From assembly GCA_016192985.1 (NCBI GenBank), contig JACPTC010000054.1, forward strand, positions 1-43,818: DNA of 43,818 nt, in the 5' to 3' direction. The DNA comes from Candidatus Woesearchaeota archaeon. Its GTDB lineage: Archaea; Nanobdellota; Nanobdellia; Woesearchaeales; GW2011-AR4. Within the stretch, counting starts at the first letter, position 1. The number at the start of each line of letters is the position of its first letter. Made by a program: the position numbers and the translations under genes. This document shows positions 36,581 through 43,818 of the stretch, in pieces. The notes beneath the pieces are model-generated. The model was not told where the DNA came from and did not search any database. It saw only the letters and a program-made list of their open reading frames with translations.

Positions 36581-37135
36581 TCAAGCCTTTACGCGCTTTA
36601 GGTTTTCTATCAGCTTGTCAAGCGCGGCATGCACCTCTTTCTCACTTTTTGTTCCTGTGCAAACCACTTTGCCGTTGCTGAAAAGCAGGAAAGTTGCCTT
36701 TGCGGCTGTAAGCTTGTACACTAAGCCAGGGAACTGCTCTGGCTCGTATTCTGTGTTTTCTAGCTTCATAGCCAAAGTATTCAGATTCAAGTCCATTCCA
36801 ACACTACCTGAAGCCACAATGTTCTGAATCTTAATTTCTGGCTTAATCGTTATTTTTACATTGATTTTCTCAAGGCTTTTGATTATTTTCTTGATGCTCT
36901 CTTCAACTTTATCCATTGAGCGGGCTCCTGTGCAAACAACCTTGCCTGAGCTGAATATCAAAGCAGAGGTTTTAGGCTCCTTGATTCTTATAACAAGGCC
37001 AGGGAACTGCTCTGGGTTGTATTCTGTGTTGCTAAGCGTAGCTGCCATCTTTTCAAGCGGTATATCATGCTTTAAAGATGTACTAACAACTATATTAACT
37101 ACTTTTATGTCTCTTTTAGTTTCTTTTTTAGCCAT
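36581..37135 (-). CDS. tbp: TATA-box binding protein
   Basis: Two-fold repeat: NTEYNPEQFPGLVIRIKEPKTSALIFSSGKVVCTGARS and NTEYEPEQFPGLVYKLTAAKATFLLFSNGKVVCTGTKS. Confidence 0.97.
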   Translation of the reverse strand: MAKKETKRDIKVVNIVVSTSLKHDIPLEKMAATLSNTEYNPEQFPGLVIRIKEPKTSALIFSSGKVVCTGARSMDKVEESIKKIIKSLEKINVKITIKPEIKIQNIVASGSVGMDLNLNTLAMKLENTEYEPEQFPGLVYKLTAAKATFLLFSNGKVVCTGTKSEKEVHAALDKLIENLKRVKA

Positions 37136-37181
37136 TTTTAATTACACCCCCAAATAAAGCTTATTTAAACTGAAAAACAAC

Positions 37182-37217
37182 AAAAAATGCTTTTTTAAGA
37201 TTAAAAAAGCATTTTTT
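37182..37217. repeat. 15-bp perfect inverted repeat upstream of tbp
   Basis: aaaaaatgctttttt-aagatt-aaaaaagcatttttt. Confidence 0.85.
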
Positions 37218-37231
37218 GCCATATATCGTTA

Positions 37232-37276
37232 TTTTATTTATAAATACTTATAAAGCACTTTTATTTATAAATACTT
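37232..37276. repeat. Two copies of an 18-bp direct repeat upstream of tbp
   Basis: ttttatttataaatactt at 37232-37249 and 37259-37276. Confidence 0.85.
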
Positions 37277-37369
37277 TTATTTTTAAATAGAACTATCCAC
37301 ACATAGATTTTACAAAGAATATGCCCCCTTAATTTCGCATGGAGATTTTTGTTTATCTGAATTTATTTT

Positions 37370-37410
37370 AACCCTGCTGAAAATACAAATATTTAAATAT
37401 CAGTAGGGTT
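37370..37410. promoter_or_regulatory. Inverted repeat flanking a TATA-like promoter element
   Basis: AACCCTGCTG (37370-37379) and CAGTAGGGTT (37401-37410), 9/10 complementary, around aaatatttaaatat just upstream of the 37416 ATPase. Confidence 0.6.
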
Positions 37411-37415
37411 ATTTT

Positions 37416-38657
37416 TTGGGCATGGGATACATTAAAAGGGATATTGAGGGGGATATCTACAAATATCTTAATGTAAAAGAAATAATAGCAGTTGTCGGAG
37501 CGAGACAATGTGGTAAAACAACCCTTATAGAGAATATTCTTAAAAATCTTAATAAAAAAGGTAAGAAAATAAGCAAAGTGAGTTTTGATAATATAAAAGA
37601 ATTACAGCTTTTCGAAAATGACATTGACTCTTTTATTGAGATTCATGTTAAGGGATATGATTTCTTATTTATTGACGAAATTCAATATTCAAAAGACAGC
37701 GGCAAAAAGCTAAAGTATATATATGATAATTTCAAGATAAAAATATTTATTTCAGGATCCTCAGCAGCAGAGCTTGCAATACAGAGCTTGAAGTATTTAG
37801 TAGGAAGAATTTTTGTTTTTACTCTTTATCCCTTTTCTTTTAAAGAGTATATAAGAGTAAGAAATCAAAAACTATTACCCCTTTATGTCTCAGTAAAGTA
37901 TAAGAAAGAGGTAACATCAGAATTAAACAAACACCTCAAAGAATTCATGCTCTATGGAGGGTACCCAAGAGTAGTGCTTGCAAAGGACGAAGAAGAAAAG
38001 CGGACAATATTAAAAAACATCTACAGTACATACTTACTAAAAGAAATTCGGGAAATACTGGCTTTAAGCGGCGATTATAAGCTTATTAATCTAATTAAAT
38101 CTCTCTCGCTACAAATAGGGGGTATTATTAACTATAATGAACTTTCAACAATCACTGGATATTCTTACAAGGAATTAAAAAACTCCCTTAATATTCTTGA
38201 AAAGACATTTATATGCAGCCAGATAAGGACTTTTCATACTAATAAAAGGACAGAACTTGTGAAAAGCCCCAAGATATATTTTTATGATTTAGGCTTTAGA
38301 AATACTAGTTTTGATAATTTCAGCGGTGAAAGGACGGATATGGGCAGAATGTATGAGAATTTCATTTTTTCGGAATTTGTTAAAAATGATTTTTTCCCAA
38401 AATATTGGCACACGAAATCAGGGGCAGAAATTGATTTTATTCTGGAAAAATCAAATAAACTTATTCCTATTGAAGTAAAATCAACCTTATCAAAAGAAAC
38501 ATTAACTAAGTCATTCTACGCTTTTGTAGAAAAATACAAACCTAATAGAGGCTTTATTGCTTCATTGGATTTTGAAGGCAAAAAGAAAATAAATGGCTGT
38601 GAAATTATTTTTACCTCCTTACTAAAACTTATTAATCATTTAAAATCAGAAGCTTAG
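37416..38657 (+). CDS. AAA_14/DUF4143 family ATPase
   Basis: AVVGARQCGKTTLIENIL; FLFIDEIQYSKDSGKKLKYIYD; ISGSSAAEL; C-terminal YWHTKSGAEIDFILEKSNKLIPIEVKST. Confidence 0.9.
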   Translation: MGMGYIKRDIEGDIYKYLNVKEIIAVVGARQCGKTTLIENILKNLNKKGKKISKVSFDNIKELQLFENDIDSFIEIHVKGYDFLFIDEIQYSKDSGKKLKYIYDNFKIKIFISGSSAAELAIQSLKYLVGRIFVFTLYPFSFKEYIRVRNQKLLPLYVSVKYKKEVTSELNKHLKEFMLYGGYPRVVLAKDEEEKRTILKNIYSTYLLKEIREILALSGDYKLINLIKSLSLQIGGIINYNELSTITGYSYKELKNSLNILEKTFICSQIRTFHTNKRTELVKSPKIYFYDLGFRNTSFDNFSGERTDMGRMYENFIFSEFVKNDFFPKYWHTKSGAEIDFILEKSNKLIPIEVKSTLSKETLTKSFYAFVEKYKPNRGFIASLDFEGKKKINGCEIIFTSLLKLINHLKSEA

Positions 38658-38664
38658 GAAGAGC

Positions 38665-39273
38665 ATGTTTAGCGATATTGTAATCCCAAATAATAATGAA
38701 GCGGAATTTATAGAGATAGCTGCAAAACTTGGTACTAAAAAACTCACTTTTCTTTACGATTTTGATGAATATAATGAGGGAAAAGCCCAAGAGGCAATCC
38801 AAAATCATAAAATAAACGCCGAGATTGGCTTTATAGTTAATCAAAAAAACATAAACAGGGTATCTAAAGCATCAAAGCTGCTTATTGTCAAAAGCTCGGA
38901 TAATGACAGGCGCTTTATTGAGAGCAAAAAAATAAATTTGATTTATGGATTTGAAGAAATCCACAAAAAGGATTACTTGCACCAGAGGGCATCAGGATTA
39001 AATCATACATTGTGCGAAATCATGAACAAGAATAATGTCGCGCTAGGGATTTCATACGACTCATTGCTCAAAGCAAATAACCATGCCAAGGCCTTATTGA
39101 TGGGAAGGATCATGCAGAACATTGCTTTGTGTCAAAAATATACTGTAAAAACATTTATCGCGTCTTTTTCAGAAAATCCATACGAACTAAGGGCACAACA
39201 CGACTTAATAAGTCTTTTTAAAATACTTGGGATGAACAGTAAACTATCAAATTCTCTAACATCTTTATCTTAA
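38665..39273 (+). CDS. rnp3: RNase P protein component 3 (Rpp30-like)
   Basis: FSDIVIPNNNEAEFIEIAAKLG; HQRASGLNHTLCEIMNKNNVALGISYDSLL; PYELRAQHDLISLFKILGM. Confidence 0.88.
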   Translation: MFSDIVIPNNNEAEFIEIAAKLGTKKLTFLYDFDEYNEGKAQEAIQNHKINAEIGFIVNQKNINRVSKASKLLIVKSSDNDRRFIESKKINLIYGFEEIHKKDYLHQRASGLNHTLCEIMNKNNVALGISYDSLLKANNHAKALLMGRIMQNIALCQKYTVKTFIASFSENPYELRAQHDLISLFKILGMNSKLSNSLTSLS

Positions 39274-40346
39274 AAATTAATCTTCAACCCTTTTTCTTTC
39301 AATAAAATACATATAACACCAATAATATAACTAAAAAATAACATGAAGATTATTACTAGAAAAAGAGTATATAAATGATATGCAACAGTATTTTTTAGTA
39401 TTGAAACTAAATTATAACCAATGATAATATGTAAAACAAAAATCCAAAGCACACCTTTGCTAAAGGAATTAACTACATTATATTTTCCAAGTTTTTTAAT
39501 TTTAGAAAGCATAATATCAAAAAAAGCTACTGTTAGAAAGGCAAAACCAAAAGCCCCTACTAATGTAAAAGTTGGTGGTTGGAAAATATTAGGTCCCCAA
39601 AAATTCTCCGGATAGATTTTAAAAAAAACCTGTTTTTTTACAATTGCTAAAATCAATAAGGTTGTTCCCAAAATAGTAAATAAAATACGCATTTGGGATA
39701 CTTTGTTTTTAGATTTAAAATTAATATAGTGATGACCGATTAAAAATCCCAATACGAAAATTGAGAACCAAGGAAAGAATGGCCAAAAATGATGACCACT
39801 TCGATTGCCAACAAGCACTAATGCCCAATATTGGTTTTGGTATAAATCCAAAATTTCATGCAAATACGGTGCTAATATAAGATTTAAAGCCCCAGTCATT
39901 GCTAGTATTAATACAGAACCAAATTTTACAATAAAAATTGTTACTGTAATAGATAATGCCAAGAATTGCAAAACATCCCAAGCAAACAAATCTTCAAGAC
40001 CAAAAGCCAAGTAATTTAACAAATATCCAAGTAGCATAAGCCCAATAGCTTTAACAAATATACGTTTATAGTAAAAATTTCTATCTAGCGAATTATGCTT
40101 GCCACCTTGAATAGGTCTTATATACAATCTCAGCGAAGTTCCTGCTGCAAACGGCACTAACCCAGTAAAAAATATAACCGAATTTAGAAAAACAAAAAAA
40201 AATTTTTGATTGAACAAAGCAGAATTAGTGCCATAATCTAAGTCAATAAACCACCATACTACTATGTGTTCAATAATTATCAAAACAATTCCAATAGCCT
40301 TTATGGCATCTAGAGTTACCCACCTATCACCATTTTTATTAATCAT
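39270..40346 (-). CDS. Acyltransferase/DUF1624-like polytopic membrane protein
   Basis: N-terminal RWVTLDAIKAIGIVLIIIEHIVVWWF followed by about ten TM segments. Confidence 0.6.
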   Translation of the reverse strand: MINKNGDRWVTLDAIKAIGIVLIIIEHIVVWWFIDLDYGTNSALFNQKFFFVFLNSVIFFTGLVPFAAGTSLRLYIRPIQGGKHNSLDRNFYYKRIFVKAIGLMLLGYLLNYLAFGLEDLFAWDVLQFLALSITVTIFIVKFGSVLILAMTGALNLILAPYLHEILDLYQNQYWALVLVGNRSGHHFWPFFPWFSIFVLGFLIGHHYINFKSKNKVSQMRILFTILGTTLLILAIVKKQVFFKIYPENFWGPNIFQPPTFTLVGAFGFAFLTVAFFDIMLSKIKKLGKYNVVNSFSKGVLWIFVLHIIIGYNLVSILKNTVAYHLYTLFLVIIFMLFFSYIIGVICILLKEKGLKINF

Positions 40347-40379
40347 ATCAGTCTAATCTGAAGTTAATACATTAAAAAA

Positions 40380-41972
40380 CTACTGATCAGCAACACCTTT
40401 AAAATAGTAATTATTCTGCATATATACATGCACTATCGGGTTTTCATCGGTAGAAATTTGTATAGTATTGTTATTGAAATAGTTTTGCAGGAATTTTGGG
40501 AATTTAAACAAGAATTCATTATCGGGAGATGAATACCAAACTCCGCTGACAGCATAATTTCTAACAATTCCGGGATATAGACTTTTTCCTGATATTATAT
40601 ATCCTATTGAGCCGGATGCAGAGCCTGGGAACAAATAAGGAAAAGTCAGCGGCATAACAGCTTTCATTGTTTTGTATATTGATGTATACCCTTCAAGAAA
40701 ATAATATGGCGAATCAGCCTGTGTAACAACAAACCCGTCTTTGCGAAGAACTCTTTTGATTTCTTCATAAAATTCTTTTGTATAAAGAGGCACTACCTCT
40801 AATACTTTTGGGTCAGGGAGGTCTATTATTATCACATCATAAGTGTCATTTTTGGCATGCTTCAAATATCTTCTGCCATCCATTATTATCCTATCCACTC
40901 TTTTGTCATCTAAAGAGCCTTTGTGGACATTTTTTAGGTATTTTTTCGATACTTCTATCACACTTTTGTCCAGCTCAACGTGGTCTATTCTTGTTAAATT
41001 AAATTTTAGTAATTGATACAATGCACCACCATCCCCTCCTCCAATAACCAAAACACTTTTTGGGTTGGGATGAGCAGCCATGGCTGGTAAAACAAGATAT
41101 TCATGGTACCTCATAGATTCCTTGTCTGAAATCTGTATCTTGCCGTCCAAAACTAATTGATTGCCATAATAGGGCGATTTGATGATAAGTATATGCTGAA
41201 AAGGAGTTATCTCGGAATAAACAACTTCAGTATAATAAGTTTCTGAAAATAACGAACCTATAGAATAAAAAGAGTCTAAAAAGTCAAGTTTTAATTTACT
41301 AAACAAAGGCTTGGATACGAATAACAAGGATAAACCAATAATAAAAATAACAAGTACAGATGCCAAAAACGCAGTATTCCTTTTATTGCCTATTCTTGTC
41401 GCAAGTATGGCTGTTAAAATATTCAAAAAACCTCCAAAATACATAGCGCCATGAAACCCTAAAATTGGTATAAATAATATGCCAGAGAATAAAGCTCCAA
41501 TAACCCCGCCAAGAGTGTCAGAAAAATAAACAAAACCCGTCACATTCTTATTGCCTAAGTTTTCTAGGATTCTCACAGCAATCGGAATTTCCATGCCCAT
41601 TAGTGCAGTCGGCACCAAAAGAGCGGCAATTACAATCCAGAAAATAGCATTAAAGGACAAGCCAATAGAAGCAATGCCGGCAACAATACTCAAAAACAAA
41701 AAGCCGAATAGTGCTATAAAAACCTCTATCAATATAAGTATGCTTATAAGATTGAATTTCCTTTTTACTAAATTGCCTCCAATTAAAGCTCCAATTGCTA
41801 AACCTAGCAAGAAAGACGCAATAACTATTGATGCTGAAATCTCTGTTGCACCTACAATTGTTACAACAACTGAAAGAAGCACTACCTCATAAAGCAAACT
41901 TGCAAGCCCAGTAGAAAACATAGTTAAAAAAATTATAATATGATTAGACGAAAAAAGATTAATCCTTCTCAT
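40380..41972 (-). CDS. Membrane-fused spermidine synthase-like aminopropyltransferase
   Basis: N-terminal TM helices (GLASLLYEVVLLSVVVTIVGATEISASIVIASFLLGLAIGALIGG); C-terminal LVLDGKIQISDKESMRYHEYLVLPAMAAHPNPKSVLVIGGGDGGALYQLLK, DVIIIDLPDP. Confidence 0.88.
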   Translation of the reverse strand: MRRINLFSSNHIIIFLTMFSTGLASLLYEVVLLSVVVTIVGATEISASIVIASFLLGLAIGALIGGNLVKRKFNLISILILIEVFIALFGFLFLSIVAGIASIGLSFNAIFWIVIAALLVPTALMGMEIPIAVRILENLGNKNVTGFVYFSDTLGGVIGALFSGILFIPILGFHGAMYFGGFLNILTAILATRIGNKRNTAFLASVLVIFIIGLSLLFVSKPLFSKLKLDFLDSFYSIGSLFSETYYTEVVYSEITPFQHILIIKSPYYGNQLVLDGKIQISDKESMRYHEYLVLPAMAAHPNPKSVLVIGGGDGGALYQLLKFNLTRIDHVELDKSVIEVSKKYLKNVHKGSLDDKRVDRIIMDGRRYLKHAKNDTYDVIIIDLPDPKVLEVVPLYTKEFYEEIKRVLRKDGFVVTQADSPYYFLEGYTSIYKTMKAVMPLTFPYLFPGSASGSIGYIISGKSLYPGIVRNYAVSGVWYSSPDNEFLFKFPKFLQNYFNNNTIQISTDENPIVHVYMQNNYYFKGVADQ

Positions 41973-42331
41973 ATATGCTCCACTCTTCTAAGTTCTTTAA
42001 TAACACCTTTAAACTCTCTTGAAAGGGCACTAAGATACTCTTTTTCATTTAATTCCTCGTTGCATGTAAAAATATCAAAAAAAACCTTGCTTTCTTCTGG
42101 CCAGGTGTGCACAACAAAATGTGATTGTGAAAGAATAAAGCAGTATGTGATTCCCTTAGGGCTTTTAAACACATGGTATTTTTTCCCAACTATCTTAAGC
42201 CCGATAACTTTACATACCCTCACCACTGCGCCTTTTATAGCATTAATAGATATTAAAAGTCTTTTATTTCTTGTTTCAATATAACCAATAATGTACACCC
42301 CTCTCATGTAGTACGAAGATTTTAAACACAT
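41969..42331 (-). CDS. SpeD-like (AdoMet decarboxylase family) protein with QSH cleavage-site variant
   Basis: 120 aa; ILSQSHFVVHTWPEESKVFFDIFTCN; overlaps the downstream SpeE-like gene. Confidence 0.8.
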   Translation of the reverse strand: MCLKSSYYMRGVYIIGYIETRNKRLLISINAIKGAVVRVCKVIGLKIVGKKYHVFKSPKGITYCFILSQSHFVVHTWPEESKVFFDIFTCNEELNEKEYLSALSREFKGVIKELRRVEHI

Positions 42332-42426
42332 TATAAATCTTATTATTTAATTTGCAGTGTGTTATGGAAACTTTTAAATATGAATATACAAATTATTACC
42401 TAACTTGTAAAAAGAGGTCAAAAATT

Positions 42427-43818
42427 ATGTCTAGCACCATTAAAATAATTAAAATTTTACTTGTTGTAGCAATTATTGTTTCTATATTCCCAAACTTAGT
42501 TTTTGCGGACTCGCCACCCCCGCCACCACCCCCGCCGCCATGCACAATAAGAAGCGCAGGCTGCTATAAAGAAGGAAATGTAAAAGCAGGCTTTGGGGAA
42601 CTTTCATCAACAACCTTTGCTTATTTTCTTACTGAAAGCAAATGCATAAGGGCAGGGGGTTGTGATTGCAGAGGCACTCCAGATGATGTAAAAGAAGAAA
42701 CGAATCCAGATGATTCAAATGGAGCATGCAACTGCATTGCCGGAGCTGGGTGGAACGCTAAAGCAAAGTGCTGTGGAGATGATGAATCAGATTGTGGGAG
42801 AATAAGTACAGGAGTGCTTTGCAGCATTGACGCAAACAGAGAAGCAGCTTCATGGATTTCATCATCACAAAGCCTAGGAGATATCAGATATGTAGGATGC
42901 GACGGAACAGAATCTCTATCAGATGGAACCACTTGGCATAAGTGCGATGGACAGTTCTGGAAAAGAACAATTAGCGGTAACGAATACATATGCATTGGCA
43001 GGGGCCGCGAATCAATTGTTGAGTGCTGCGGAGATGGTTCTTGCAAATCGAGAATAGATGGCAAGAGACTGTCAACAGGACATTCAGTAAGTCCAGCAAA
43101 TCAGCAAAACGAAGCATCAACAATAAACCTTGCCAGCAATCCAGTTGGGCTTTGCACTCTTTTAAACATAGATGACAATCCCGAATGTGGCTTAGAGTCT
43201 ACTAATCCAGCATGCGTTTGCATACCGTCAAGCACAAAAAAAGAAAGCTTTCAAGAATGCGTTGACGTACCTGATACAACGATTAACCAGGGGGGATTTA
43301 GTGGAGAATCCGCTGGAGGAGTTGTTGCTGCAGACTCTTTGATTACAGGTGCAGCTACAGAATGCACGACAAAATACAAATGCGTGAGTTCTCAGCCTAT
43401 TCAGTGCGGTGGTCCACCTGAAATTTTATGCCCAGCTGGTTATTTTTGCAAATTTGATACAAACCAAATCACAGGGAACGCAGTGTCAAGCGGATACAGC
43501 AAAACCTATTATTGCACTCCAGCCAGAAAATTTGTTACAGATTTGGATGTTGACCAGCTCGGAGTTAGCACCAGCGATAGGCAATCAACATGCGGAAAGG
43601 CTGGCTTTACATGGACAGGCACAAAATGCTGCAGCGAAGCAGACGATATAGGTGAATATTACAATGATGCTGATGGCGTAGGCGGATGCTGGAACAAAAA
43701 GCCAATTCTTAGCGTTAATTTTGTTGAAGGAACGGACAATTCAGTGGTAAACTTCAATGGCGAATTTAATGGTTGTGCAATAGAAAGGACAAATTTTAAT
43801 ACAAACAACGACAATCTG
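42427..43818 (+). CDS. Partial secreted Cys-rich surface protein, open at the window end
   Basis: Signal peptide MSSTIKIIKILLVVAIIVSIFPNLVFADS, then PPPPPPPPPC; 464 codons without a stop; CC motifs AKCCGDDESDCG, VECCGDGSCKS, TKCCSEADDIGEYYND. Absent from the ORF track. Confidence 0.88.
   Translation, partial: MSSTIKIIKILLVVAIIVSIFPNLVFADSPPPPPPPPPCTIRSAGCYKEGNVKAGFGELSSTTFAYFLTESKCIRAGGCDCRGTPDDVKEETNPDDSNGACNCIAGAGWNAKAKCCGDDESDCGRISTGVLCSIDANREAASWISSSQSLGDIRYVGCDGTESLSDGTTWHKCDGQFWKRTISGNEYICIGRGRESIVECCGDGSCKSRIDGKRLSTGHSVSPANQQNEASTINLASNPVGLCTLLNIDDNPECGLESTNPACVCIPSSTKKESFQECVDVPDTTINQGGFSGESAGGVVAADSLITGAATECTTKYKCVSSQPIQCGGPPEILCPAGYFCKFDTNQITGNAVSSGYSKTYYCTPARKFVTDLDVDQLGVSTSDRQSTCGKAGFTWTGTKCCSEADDIGEYYNDADGVGGCWNKKPILSVNFVEGTDNSVVNFNGEFNGCAIERTNFNTNNDNL

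Noticed and set aside
42516-42543. C/G-rich ccacccccgccaccacccccgccgcca tract as a structural DNA element
   Set aside because: It simply encodes the polyproline stretch; no further structure needed.
42621-43064. 147-aa minus-strand ORF
   Set aside because: Antisense to the secreted Cys-rich protein, which has a signal peptide and Cys motifs; His/Pro/Ser-rich shadow.
1-43818. CRISPR array, rRNA, transposase or prophage
   Set aside because: No regularly spaced repeats, rRNA-like sequence, transposase motifs or phage structural genes were recognised in the window.

Overview
This 43.8-kb window looks like archaeal chromosome, probably from a DPANN-type lineage (inferred from gene content; no database was searched). 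Its core is a DNA-replication and information-processing neighbourhood: Orc1/Cdc6, PolD DP1 and DP2, an MCM with an intein in its P-loop, an RPA/OB-fold protein, PCNA, a primase that appears to fuse PriS to the PriL Fe-S domain, Hjc, Hef, TBP, aIF2-beta, RNase J, RNase Z and RNase P p30. Upstream of cdc6 there are inverted ORB-like elements around an AT-rich tract, which I propose as a replication origin. Two tRNA genes are disrupted: tRNA-Gly(CCC) by a 33-nt T-loop intron, and tRNA-Leu(CAA) apparently by two introns of 17 and 48 nt. Accessory parts are: a RloAB/PARIS-like ATPase-TOPRIM pair with a decayed AIPR gene, bounded by a shared repeat motif; a UPF0175/PIN toxin-antitoxin pair; a CobT-CobS-CobC cobamide cluster; a SpeD-like/membrane-SpeE-like polyamine pair; and the start of a large secreted Cys-rich protein that runs off the window. 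Nothing resembles a complete new multi-gene system. The strongest leads are the tRNA introns, the fused primase, the putative origin, the split or truncated NFACT protein and the repeat-bounded defence module.
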